This document shows positions 10,111 through 21,496 of a DNA stretch of 64,000 nt, one piece after another; position 1 is the first letter of the stretch, and each line of letters begins with the position of its first letter. This DNA comes from Ancylostoma caninum (Eukaryota > Nematoda > Chromadorea > Rhabditida > Ancylostomatidae). The notes beneath the pieces are model-generated. The model was not told where the DNA came from and searched no databases. It worked only from the letters and a program-made list of their open reading frames with translations. Both the position numbers and the translations under genes were made by a program. The stretch is from assembly GCA_037903475.1 (NCBI GenBank), contig JBAJFG010000047.1, positions 3,820,001 to 3,884,000 on the forward strand. Reading direction: 5' to 3'.

Positions 10111-13100
10111 TTTTTGAGAATGCTCTGAACACGACTACAACAGCCGCTTTGTGCGAAGTCATCAATTTATTGATTTCCTCCAATTTCGCTCAGAAATTCC
10201 TCTGTGAGGGTATGTTCATTAGGACTATACAATACGTTGAATACGCTGAACATGTACTTAAGAGCCATTTCGCACGAAAGTACCAATTAATTGACTTTAT
10301 TGATTTCTGAAATCCCCTTGATTTGGCGCCCCTAAGTACATCGTTTCCTTGTATGGCTTGCACTTTTATGATTCCCATAAATTAAGACTCTTATGACGTT
10401 TTTCTCGTCTTACTACATATGGAGCAAACTAATGAATTCCCCGGATTGAAGCGCTACTGCATGTCCTAACGACATTGGTGGATTAGCACGAGAAAAAGAT
10501 TTCCGTAGCGTCTTCCACACATAAAACGAGGAAAATAGCATTGGAAGTTGAGAAATATAATAGAAATAGAAGATAGAATACCGCTAAAAATCGTCTTTGC
10601 GTTTCTATGTAATGATGACAGCAGACACGACGAATTGTGATGACCCTTTCAATTACGAGGAAATACAGTTTCAAAATTGGTTTAACTACTCATACATGAG
10701 CTAGATTTTCCTCAAATTTCTTCAGGTTAGCTTCTTCACGTGACTCTCTCAGCTCTATAGAGTTTTTGGGTAATTACGGATTCCCAAACTGAACTTTCTG
10801 AAGCTCCTCTACTAACAAAAAAAAACACGGGACTTAAATGGCACTCATGCTGGATAAAACGTACGCTGAGGGTGACAAAAAAGGAGCTGGCAACCGCCGA
10901 AAATCGCAAGAACTATAGGGATGCCCGTTCAAGTGGAACGTTTCGCTCTTCACCATGACTGAATGGTCAGCGGGGTTCATCTATCATGTATGGCGATGAT
11001 GATATCAGAGAGTTTAAGATGTCAAGCAATATCAGTTCTTTCACAAGTTAATGTTCTGAGGATAACATGGAATTAAGACACTCGTCATCCTAAAAAATTG
11101 TGTTGAAGTTCATGTTCTGGAACAAACGCGGTAAACTATGCCAAAGAAGGAGTGAGAATCTAGGCCTCATACTGTGAAAGTTATGTACACTTTAACTATC
11201 AGAGTTAGATGCCATGAGTGGGGGAGGAGATATATAGTTAGAATTCTTTTATTAGCTCATTTTTGATTCCTCATTTTTATTGTTAACTATCAATATTTAC
11301 TTTTTATAATTTGATGTTGAAATAAGCACTGTCGACTTTGTTTTCAAATCTGGGCTACATTAGAGGGAAGCCGGCGCGGTATACAATACCCTGGCTGTGT
11401 ACAACTATGCCCCAAAAAGTAGCACTTCCGAAATTCCGCCCACACTTTCACACATCTCATTCCGTCTCTATCTTTCCCTGAAGGTTTATATTTTGTCTGT
11501 ACTTGGATGCAAATAAGTGAGAATCTTGGGTAACTCTTATAAATAGCTTAAGAGGAGGGACAAATAGTAAGAAGAGCACAGCTTCAAAGTGAAAACAAAA
11601 GTGATCAGTTAAGCGTCATAGAAAAATGAAATCCAGTTCAAGGAAAGCAGGATTTGTTCGGGAACATTTTCTTCCTTTTCCATACTGATCATTTCCGATG
11701 CCCCTGAACCTGGCCATTGAACCATTTTCCTAAAACTCGAAGATTCCGTGGTATTTGACTTCTCTTGGTATTCACTTTGCTAACAAACATGAACGTGCTC
11801 CATAAGTGAACAGAGAAGCAGATAAATATGAATTGAGCAAAGTTGCTCATGCGAAATGAAGATTCAGAGAGAATTTCGCGAGTTAGGCAGAATATTCGAC
11901 GGGCAGAATATCATATGTATAAGACCCGGCGAAAAAACTAAAGCCCACCACCTTGGAGACACGGATGGGAGGACACAATTAATGAAAAGATTAGTTTAAT
12001 AATGGACAATTGAAAAAATAAAATTGAACACCTCTTTTCCCAAAGAGAGATAGACGCAGAAAATTCTCAGTTTGATTTTCTTCATATGCGCATAAATACT
12101 CAAAATGTGAACGAATGAAATGGCAACAGCTTATTCCTGACTTTGTAAACTCCTGTCTTCGCAGTGTAAGATGACAGCCACTGGTTTATATGAGTAAGAG
12201 TCACATCATTTTGAGAATGATAGCAGTCCTTCCCATGTACTATAGTACACCTCAAAAAAGGTATAAAATCGATCATGTATCAAATTCAAGTGCACCGTAA
12301 TCGAGCACCGTAATCGAGATTTTTGTATCATTGGAATCGCAGAAAGCCTCCGTTCTTGATGGCATACAAGATTCCTTACAGGCTTGGCAAAAACTCATTC
12401 CGAGATCTTTACTTAGGACCCACTAATGCGAAACTTTACTTAGGATGCACTAATGCAGGACCAAATCCAAGATTTTTCCACCATGCACTGCCTTGCTGAG
12501 AACGGCCACCTAACAGGGTTGGTGGTACACTCCGAGCAAGCAAATTCGTGGTGAAATGTCGCAATCCCGCTCGATTCAGCCAATGTGCTCTCCAAAAGAA
12601 ATGGCTCAAGACGGTCACTTTCGCACAGAGTTTTATATACCACTACAGCCAGCACCTCCTGTCAATCAAGTAATGTAAAAACTTTGTTAACGATTCTGAT
12701 TTGAGATTATGCCTTTAATCCCTACTCCTATTTTTTTATGGACTAGTAAGTTTTAAGTAACTGCAAAATATCTCTACAGTTTGAATTTACATCTCTCTTT
12801 CAGGACCAGAAAAAACAGCCCCAGTACAAAGCTGAAATTTAGCTGGTTCAGAACCAGCAGCTAAAGTCAAAATAAGGAGGGAAATTCCATGGGACCTACA
12901 CGTAAACCCATAACCAAATGTGGTCGCTCAACGCATGGTACAAACAAGATGAATATCCAACAGCGTGAAAGGTAATACTTATTCGAAAGCTACTCTATGT
13001 TACTACACAGCTTGCAAAAGGAACTCTGCTGTAGAGACACAGACCTTCAGGAGCATTGGACTAAGATAATTGGATAACTGTGCGTAGTTTCTACAAAGCC

Positions 13101-14164
13101 ATCCAGTAAACAGAGCTGCGAACGACACTTGGGTGGAAATAGCAACAACTCCAAAGCACTTAATCACGAATCGCACTACGTGTGTTGCTGCTCATCAGTT
13201 TGCAGCAACGATAAGTCTTCAGTGTGATCGTCATTAATACCTTTGTTACAATTACTGCTAGTTATTTACGACATCCCTTACCCTTACAACAACAATTTCA
13301 GACAGGGAGAGAGAGAACAAAGTGGGATCCCACCAATTAAACGAATCTCCAGGGAGCTCCTGATCACAATGCTGTACGAGATTTTGTGCAAAACTGCCGC
13401 AAAACCCGTCTCCCATTCCCGATTCTTACGGGAGATTATGAGCGAAGCTGGAGGGAGCCGCCAGGACGGGAGGGCGAGGGTCCTCAATAATGCACGCCTG
13501 CGATCGCACCTCCTCTGGAAATTCGTATTCTTCGTGGAAGTTTCTCGTCATCCGCTCGCTAACAGGATAGAAGGTGCTCTCCATGTGTTAACAACAAGAG
13601 GGTGTATGATGCAGGAAGGCCGCAACCCTACCCTGGCTCCGCCGCCAAACTTCTCAAAAAAGTGGTGCTCCTCGTGCTGACTCACACCTGACACCTAGTG
13701 GTGAGGATTTTGCAGCGTTCTCGTAAAACATGTGAGTTTGATTCTCTGACAGCTAACAACTAAGCAGTCTTGCACCTTCACGGCGAGAAAACTGCGTGAA
13801 AACTTTTGTGGACAACAACCGAACAAGAGATTGAAAATATTTAGGATCTGCTGAGTGAAGCGAGCGTTCGTGAGCCCAACCACTGACTCATCGTTATGTT
13901 ACGAACCTAAATAACACCGGCTGCTGTACTTGAGTTCCACTATAAATTTTCTAAAGAAAAAAATCCTTGAAATGTAATTTAAAAAGATGGATTCGAGATC
14001 AGCGCAGCAAACTGTGCTAGCTAGGCTGATCCTGCAAAGCCCAAACCCATCTCCTCCCATTTGCTGCCATTTTCCCTTCAACTACTTCTGAACCTTTCTA
14101 CCTCTTTCTCAGACATTCAAGCAATAAGAGCCACGTGTCATTTCGGGTCCAATTCATAAAAAGC
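10111..14164. other. Long gene-poor stretch
   Basis: About 4 kb of AT-rich sequence, unusually poor in open frames between 10680 and 12430. The longest frame is 145 codons at 13243-13680 on the plus strand; it has no family, acceptor or donor context. No repeat copy elsewhere in the window was recognised. It may be an intron or intergenic DNA. Confidence 0.4.
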
Positions 14165-14400
14165 AGTGGGGTTGGAGTGCTATTTGAACGATGTTCGGTT
14201 GCTGTTCAGTCGCTATTTGATTCCCAGCCACTTTTCTTGTAGTGATCGAGTAGAAATCAAGTAACGACCGATAAGCAACGCAACAACAACCAAGCAACGG
14301 TACTCAAGTAGCGCACCAACTCCACCTATTTCATGAATTGGAGCCAAAACTACATGTGGCTTTAGTTGCTGGAATGCCTGAGAAGCAATTGGGGACGGGT
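14165..14400. repeat. Third copy of the CAAC/GTTG repeat family, foldback form
   Basis: GTTGGAGTGCTATTTGAACG on the left and a diverged complement (AAGTAGCGCACCAACTCC) on the right form a foldback, followed by GAATTGGAGCCAAAACTAC, matching the GGATTGGAGCCGA flank of the blocks at 93-341 and 3270-3443. Confidence 0.6.
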
Positions 14401-14871
14401 GCCAGCAAAGAGATAGGATGCCCACAGGCTTTGAATTCGACGGGCATGGAGCGTACCTGAAGTGGGTGGCTCTATCGAGCTCTGTGATTGACCAGTTGGA
14501 TGAACTGACCAATCGCAGAGCTGGACCAACCACACCGCCATTTCGAGGTATAACGCTCCACACCCGAATTCGAAATATTACGCTGTCCAAGTTGCGTTCG
14601 TACTCCGTAATTATCACAGGCGCACCGTTGTATATACAGCACACGCACAGAAGATTCCACCCCACCCACACACAACGAGATGCGTCCCGCAACAATCTCA
14701 CCATCCTGGCTGACGTCTGCTGTACAGCAAGTGTGACACCGCCGTGGCGCAACAGTGAAATGCTCAGACTCATCGGAAGACTAATCCGCAAGCGACGAGA
14801 GTGTAGGACGCACGCAGCAAGTATAAATCCACTCATGGCGTCAAATCACAATTCTCGTGCATAACTATTAC
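14401..14871. other. Diverged repeat with overlapping open frames
   Basis: A 148-codon plus frame and a 207-codon minus frame overlap completely. The segment GACCAATCGCAGAGCT recurs at 35681 as GACCAGTCGCAGAGCTTGG and, shorter, at 39128, which points to a dispersed repeat rather than a gene. Confidence 0.4.
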
Positions 14872-15392
14872 ACAGGGTGGGCAAAAAATGTGGCAACAAA
14901 CAAAAGGTCGATCAGAAAAAGACTGTCAGAGCAATTTGGAACATCGTTACATGATTTATATTCAATAACTCCAAACGAACATATGAGAAGAAAACATCTA
15001 GAAATATACTCCATCTACTAGGAACCAGTGCCTTAGACATCAAAAGAAGTCGCAAGTGGTTGCGGCACGCAAGTGGTTGCGCAAAAATTTATTTCCTACT
15101 TTTGAAGTTCGTTACTGGACTTTCCCAACTCCTAAAGGGTTTTGAGGAAGCTTATTTCTCAGGTGCCGTGAAAACCTTAGCACACTTGAGTTAGTACTGT
15201 GCAACTGAGTGGACGCTCGAAAAAAAAACCGTAGGTCCTAAAATTTATTGTTTCCCCTGTTCTGAACTAGACGAAACCTAAGTTCCTGGTAAAACGTCCG
15301 GGGACAGGCTCTCAACTAAACATGACTTCAAGGGAGAACATGCTCGTTTGGAGACAAAACGTGTCTTGTTACCGTGTTTATGGCCCACCCTG
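14872..15392. mobile_element. TIR element with ACAGGGTGGGC ends
   Basis: ACAGGGTGGGCAAAAAATGT at the left end is matched by an inverted right end finishing GGCCCACCCTGT, with the following CGGTAACAAG/TGGCAACAAA segment also conserved. This TIR type occurs in Tc1/mariner-like families. The 521-bp interior encodes no recognisable transposase. A TA duplication is not clear at the left end. Confidence 0.55.
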
Positions 15393-15399
15393 TAGTTGC

Positions 15400-16165
15400 A
15401 ACGAAAGGATACTTGAGCGAAGGGATAAGGAGGTGTGCAGGGGAGGGGGGGGGGAGGAGTGGTGGGGAATGTGCTGTGATGGGGAACGAGATGTGTACTG
15501 TTACACGCAGTTTGCGACACTGATATCGAATCGGTTTTTTTTCTGCCGCGGCGCCATCGTTGAACGGTTAAAGGACCTTCAGACTTTTGCGGCTGCAGCA
15601 ACGATATCAGGTAAAAACGGGGTAAGCGACAAAATTTGTCGCCGAGCGGCAAGTATCCCCAAAACCACTTCTCGCTTCTTGTCACTTGGCGCTCCGCGTC
15701 AGAAAAAAAAGTGAGAAAGCAACCGTGGCCAAGTACATTTCACGCCGAAGTCATCGGGCTAGCTTGACCATAAGCTGTGCTTGGCCAGTGTTAGCCCGGT
15801 GCTCGTTCGATACAGGGCTTACAGTCCCTCGCTATATGAGCTGACATTTACTGAATCCTCGTTCCTACATTGAACAAGGAAACATGACCGGTAACAGTCC
15901 ACAAGGCAGATGAAATCATTGCATCGCGTCTGCTAGGAGACGCGACGCAAAATTGTCCCATCACGCTGTGTTTGAAGGAGGAAGTATAAATAAAACGCGA
16001 TGGGGATCTGCACCATCGTGAACATAAATGCCATCTATCACTAGGCGACCTCTGCTCGTGCATGCATCCACACGGAACTGACCGCTTTTGAACAATTTGT
16101 TTGCACGCTACGGTCCTGCAGCCATAAAGTATAAACAAAGCTATATGTAGGCGACTGCCATGACA
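15400..16165. other. No supported gene
   Basis: Frames of 130-136 codons on both strands overlap or are interrupted and have no family. The segment at about 16110-16146 (AAAGTATAAACAAAGCT) resembles, inverted, the sequence at 42070-42095, so at least part is dispersed repeat. Confidence 0.35.
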
Positions 16166-16168
16166 GCT

Positions 16169-16282
16169 GGGGTCGTATCCACGAAAGTTCCCGTGGCGGG
16201 AACTCGACTTCCCGTCCCGGAAGTTCCCGTAAGTTCCCGGCCGACGAGTGCTATACACGAACGTACGGGAACTTCCGGGAAC
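16169..16282. repeat. Fragment of the GGGGTCGTATCCACG / TTCCCG element
   Basis: It starts with GGGGTCGTATCCACGAA exactly like the head of the 691-bp element, followed by alternating AAGTTCCCG and CGGGAACTT blocks. A third, truncated relative of copies A and B. Confidence 0.7.
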
Positions 16283-16871
16283 CTAACAGTGTGTTTTGGC
16301 TTGCGCATCTCGCGTGCACGGCACGAACACTAAATTTTCGAATTATAATCAGCAATTTTGAAGGTTTTCTACCCACTTTTTCCTCTGAATCAACGCAAGA
16401 CAGCATTTTCAATCATGCTGAATATTCTTTGTGATCAATTAAGATCATCTACCATGTTTTGAAAATGAGCGTTCGTTTGTTGAAGTAGTAACACGGGAGA
16501 AGAGACTTTCGTATAAGTCTGTCAAAGTGGTGCTACTCGAGGCAAAGATAAGTAAAATGGTTCGCAATAAGTTCTTTCAATCAAACGATTGAAAGAAGTC
16601 AGTAGTTCGCAACTGGAATTACAAAGTCGGCGGGAAAGGTTACTCATCTAGTCGGTTACAGCCGACTGAAATTTACCACTAATTCAATTCAAAAACCACC
16701 GGGCTCACCCAGATTTTTAGCGAACTCTGCCTTTTTTGTAAGACAAGACTTGCACATAAAGTCCAGCTGAATCTAGCGAAAATTTACTGGATATGCTGGA
16801 GCTTTACGGAACACGATTTCGACGTAATTACGTAATTTCCATTTTAAAAAATGACAGAAAGAAGATTTTGC

Positions 16872-17562
16872 GTCCGTAAAAGTGGAGTGGTGCCATAACA
16901 CGTTCCGAATCTTCCGAAAATGGTGGCGGTTAAACAGCTCTGTGAAACGGTGTAAGTCCGGAAAAAAATACCAGTAAACTGGTGTTTCTTTCCGAATCTC
17001 ATTAGCTTCTCGAAAAATATGATCCTTAGAGGAACTAGTCAAAAACGCTCATTGCTCGTGAAAATGCACCCCATTAAGACAAGCATGCAAGACAAGCGAA
17101 GTCCCCAGGACGCAGTCCTGACATGCGTGCCGCGACCACAACAACGAAAACATCGACGAAAGGTGATACTGTTCAGAAATGAGCTTAACGGAAAATATTA
17201 GTGCTGAAGCCAATACAGTAGCCCTGAAAAATAACGAATAGTGAACCAATTTTACTACAGAACTATCGAAGTGAGAAATATTAGCTCATTTTCAAAGTTT
17301 CATGCTGAAAAGTGCACGCAAACGTCGGAAAGGTTACAACAATACCGAAATATTTTCTGTCGGGAACTTAGGTTCCCGCCGATTTCGGCGGGAGTGAAAT
17401 GGGCGTGGCCAGGAACTGCCGGGAACTAGCGGGAAGTGTCAAAAACGTTCGTGGATACGCTTTCGCCCGGGAACCCCACCGCGACGCGTACGCGACGCAA
17501 ACTAGAGTTCCCGCTAACTTCCCGGGAGGTTCCCGGGAAGTTTTGTGGATACGACCCCTGGG
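16872..17562 (-). mobile_element. 691-bp dispersed element, copy B (inverted)
   Basis: Same length and order as copy A (2139-2829) but in opposite orientation. It starts GTCCGTAAAAGTGG and ends ACGACCCCTGGG. The 66-codon frame here (17049-17249, minus) differs from copy A by only a few residues (for example MVHYSLFF against MVHNSLFF). Its right end abuts the inverted-repeat element at 17561-17979. Confidence 0.75.
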
Positions 17563-17979
17563 CTGGGATTCATGAAACGATAACCCAGGCTAGCAAACCA
17601 ACTTTTGTTGTCTGCGTCTCTTAGCACTATGTAGTCAACAGTGGCGGACGCAGAAAGTGGGCGGGAGGGGGGGCGTGGGAAGAAAAGTGGGGTCTCCGCC
17701 GTTTTGGGGACCCAGACGGAAAATAAAATTAATAATAATATTAATTATAATAATAAACAATAAATAAAAAATGTATTAAAAATAATAATAAAAATAAACA
17801 ATTAAAAATAAACTAACACAAGATTTTTATTTGTATTGTAAAGTAATTTCGAAAATTTGGCGACCCATTCTCGGGGGGGGGCGCGCCCCCCCCCTGCGTC
17901 CGCCACTGGTAGTCAATACGATAACCAATCACTCTAGCCACCGTTGGTTTGCTTGGTTATCGTTTCATGAATCCCAGCC
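17561..17979. mobile_element. Inverted-repeat element interrupted by a hAT MITE
   Basis: GGCTGGGATTCATGAAACGA begins the left arm and TCGTTTCATGAATCCCAGCC ends the right arm. Removing the 270-bp MITE and one 8-bp duplication restores an element of about 141 bp. A diverged copy of the left arm is at 43949-44038. Confidence 0.75.
17639..17908. mobile_element. hAT-type MITE, copy 1, perfect 8-bp TSD
   Basis: A 270-bp element with 15-bp perfect TIRs, CAGTGGCGGACGCAG and CTGCGTCCGCCACTG, flanked by GTAGTCAA on both sides (17631-17638, 17909-17916). An 8-bp duplication and CAGTG-type ends fit the hAT superfamily. The interior is an AATAATAAT-rich tract between G-rich and C-rich ends, with no coding capacity. 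The intact duplication suggests fairly recent insertion. Confidence 0.9.
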
Positions 17980-20429
17980 CTGAAGTCAGAAGGGCCTCGT
18001 GAATGGGGTAGAGCTGACTCGCCCAGAGTGGCTAATATCTAGTTTCTAAGGCATCATTTGACAGGGAAAAAAAACTATTCTTCAAGCTGGCAATCGAAGT
18101 AGAACCAATTAAAGTTCCAAAGTCCAACAGAAATTGAATTAGATAGTTTCACGAGATCTTTCTGCAAAATGTATAACGGGGCTAAATCGTTATGACACAG
18201 GGGGAACCGCAGGAAACGAGCAAATGAAATAGCAAATTCTAAATCAAACTGCATATAGCAGTACATAATAATTCGCTGCAAATGAGTGGGTGCGTCCCTT
18301 TTGCATACTTCCCTTCCCGGCTGCTGATGCTTAGCTACCACATTGTCGCTAACACCTCAACTTCACGTTATGACTCAAATAATAGGTGTACGTTTCCTCT
18401 TCAAAATACGAAAGATTGGGAAGAATTCAAAATAGGAGACAAAGGCAAGCGATGACCTAATAGAGAGAATCATGAATCACTCAGTTTATACCAACTATGG
18501 TAGAAGCCACGATGAGAGCTAAGAAAACCGCCTAATATGGAAGCTAGCTAGGCTGGTAACAACACCAATCTTATTAATTCATTAATATTTCAGTACTAAT
18601 TCCAATTACTCCTTTTCCAGTTAACAACAGAAGTCTACCAGTGCTGGGTTAGTCGAGCATCCAGTTCGTACCTGAAAAGAATACTTTTAGCCTGAAGCAT
18701 ATTTGCACCTATAGGTGTAGTCACCACTATTTATTTATGTGTGGCGCATTGTTTGACATTAAAAAGTCGCGCTTGTTTCGCTCCGCAATCAGAACATCCA
18801 CAATACAGATTCGCTACAGCTCTGGCACGTCCCGACACGCAACGAATGGTTCCTAAAAGGCTGTGACGATGGAAGACAATAGGAACCCAAGTGCTACGTG
18901 TCAGATCGCGTTGGAACCGCAGCGAAACCGCGTCGCGCCAACGCTTCGTCGCTTACGCAGGCTGAATCCACAAAGAAACTTGGTGGATTCAGTAACAGAG
19001 TCATCCAGATAACAATTTAGTGCTTAAAAATTAACTTAAAAATAAGAAAACGTACCTTCCGCTCTGCAATTTTCAAGAAGCACCACCGTAAAAAGCGACC
19101 ATTGATCGCCTGCAGCACCCAAGAGAAAATCTGTGGGTAAAATAGAGAAAAGACAGAATGGATAAAATTGCAGTACTAATTTTCATATTTTATTCGATGA
19201 ATGGGCATTATACAAATATAAACTTTGAAATCATAAATAGAGAGAGAGGAAACGTTTAAACACAAAAACCGAACAGTGTGGCATGGATATGGTGGTAGGA
19301 AAATGCTATATGGAACTGTATACAACTACTGAAATTGTCTTCTCTGAGGATGCGCAGTCGCAATATTTGAAGCTTCCTGGGAAAGACATCTACTATGATT
19401 TTTCCTTTGATGAAGCAAAAAATACACTGGTAACCAGCAACTAATCATGTTAACATGCATGTACAGCAACAGTAGAAGTTTCGATATCACTATTTGACAG
19501 CGAGGAATGAACAAGACAGTTGAAAGTGGATTGTTTTACCCGCGAGAGAACAGCTAACCGAGAAAATGGTACCGATCAAGATCATCCGGAACCCCGTCGC
19601 CACCCATTTAGTTGATCATGCGTTACCACTCATGGGTAACGCAAAATCAGAACTCATTCAAAATAAAAATAGAAGCAATCAAAGTAAGAACCCTAAGTGA
19701 ACCTGAGATGATCCTGACCGAACCTGGCGCTAATTGGTGTCACCCTGGACGCACCGGACGAGTTATATATCCTATTTCAATCTTTGAAGACACTAAGAAA
19801 ATTGTAGATGCCACAATTTTTGAAACAAAATATACAGATCGTTCATCGCTGCTTCGCTAAAAATATTTAGCGCACCACTGGACATTACGAAGAAAGACAC
19901 CGTCAGCAGGAGATTCGACGCACCAAGTCAGCAGAAGAAGCCTGTATGAATAAAACCACTTTCTACAACAATTACTAATCAGAGAAAATGAGCAGTAGAC
20001 CGGCACTGGATTGGTTAAACTGCTAGCGTAATCCATTAGATGCAACAAGTTACTATAATTTTCAAAAGCCGCACAACAAAAGTTCAAGAGTGAATTACCA
20101 GATGCCGCAATCGATTCAGCAGTACACCAATACAAAAATAAAATGAATAAATTCTTGTCAATGCCACTCATATCGTCGCTAAGCGGTTCAACCTATCAAA
20201 TGCTGCTAGATGTGTGAAAATGTCATCACACGATGTTTGCTCTATAAAAGTCCAAATAGGAAAACGTACCGTAAGGCCTCTCAATGATTGAGATCACATC
20301 TGTGGCTAGCAAACGCCCGTATTCAGAATAAACTCTTCGTACAACGTGCGCTATCACTCGAAGAAAAGAAGAAACCCGTAGTCGTTGAAGCGAAAAAAAG
20401 GCAACCAGAGACCACCAGCACTGTGAGCT
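17980..20429. other. Region downstream of INTS6, no gene seen
   Basis: Frames are short. It presumably holds the 3' UTR of the minus-strand INTS6 gene. The nearest clear minus-strand AATAAA I see is far from the stop, at about 19186, so the transcript end is undefined. Short repeats include an AG run at 19237-19249. Confidence 0.4.
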
Positions 20430-21496
20430 TCACATGGCAAGCAGCTTTCGTATTCGCTGCAGTTCGTTGGTGAGCTGATCGACGAGCGCTCGTCGTTTGA
20501 AACGACGCGAGTCGCGCAACGCAAAATCCGCCAGATCCAACTGATCCAGCAGTGAACCGTCCGCAGCTGTCTCCCGACACAAGTCTGTCCACACGGAACC
20601 GTCTGAAATAAGGAAAAGTATAAGCCTATTTGCAGACTTTATTTTACCCTAAGCACATCTCCCGCTACTTATGACAGCACTGATCGGCTCAGTCTTCCCA
20701 TGTAACGCCTAACACATTGAAGTCAAAACCTCAATGCCTTCGCAAGAGTTTACAGTTCCCCATCTGTAGCAGTGGCAGACGCAGAGGGGTGGGGGTGGGG
20801 GGGGGGCTACACTGAACGATCAGACTAAGCAGATTGCTTGGACGAGTTGTCCTGCTTCTTCAACACATCTAACATTGTGTGGACGGGGTGCTGTCCTCCA
20901 CAAAATTATACGTTAGATTAAAATTGGAAGCAAAATCAAAACAATGGTTTTCATAAGCACTGGCATGAGTAGCTAAGAACAATGTAATCAGGGTATACGT
21001 TTTTACAGCAATATTTTACAAATGGTGAGTAAATCGAGTGAAATGCAAACGTAAACTAAAATAAACACTTTTTTCCATGCCGGCTCACTCAACCCAGAAT
21101 AAGCCTCTCCGTTTCAAACAAAAGAGGACCTGAACCAGCTCGGCATCGAGTTGCTGCCGCCATTAGACCAATCCAATGAGTATATGTGAAACCATCGCTT
21201 CTGCGCGGATCCACTTTAACAACAACATTAGAATTTTTTCCATGTTTCACCCACATTTTACTCGAATGTATGCGTATAACCCCAAGAATATGCGCGAAAT
21301 TTGAAAACAAAAGCGTACTATTCGTGTGCCGCCGAACAATCTCTGCTATTCGCAGTTTTCGTTCCATCATTTGCTCGTCGGATAGTCGCTCAGTTTTTCG
21401 CCTCTTCGGTGGTGTCGCTACTAGTTCTTCCTCTTCTTCGTCGCCACTCTCTGCTTCCAGTTCCAACCCGGCAAACTCGTTCTGTATTTCAGATAA
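20430..21496 (-). other. ints-6: INTS6 C-terminal domain, last two exons
   Basis: Exon 20 (21319-21496) encodes an acidic stretch (ESGDEEEEEL), a basic nuclear-localisation-like patch (PPKRRK) and the helix start RKLRIAEIVRRHTN. It ends in phase 1 at a GTACGC donor. Exon 21 (20430-20602) enters in phase 1 after TTATTTCAG, contains RDSRRFKRRALVDQL, and closes with LLAM and TGA at 20430-20432. This pair corresponds to the C-terminal domain shared by INTS6, SAGE1 and CT45 proteins. The intron between them (20603-21318) contains a short fragment of a hAT-type MITE end at about 20770. Confidence 0.85.

Noticed and set aside
13243..13680. 145-codon plus frame
   Set aside because: No family, no splice sites, no neighbouring exons; composition is inconclusive.
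14213..14836. 207-codon minus-strand open frame, the longest in the window
   Set aside because: It overlaps a 148-codon plus frame, has no family motif, starts in a repeat block and includes sequence repeated at 35.7 and 39.1 kb.
15278..15714. Overlapping 130-135 codon frames on both strands
   Set aside because: Both cross the end of the ACAGGGTGGGC element and show no family or splice support.
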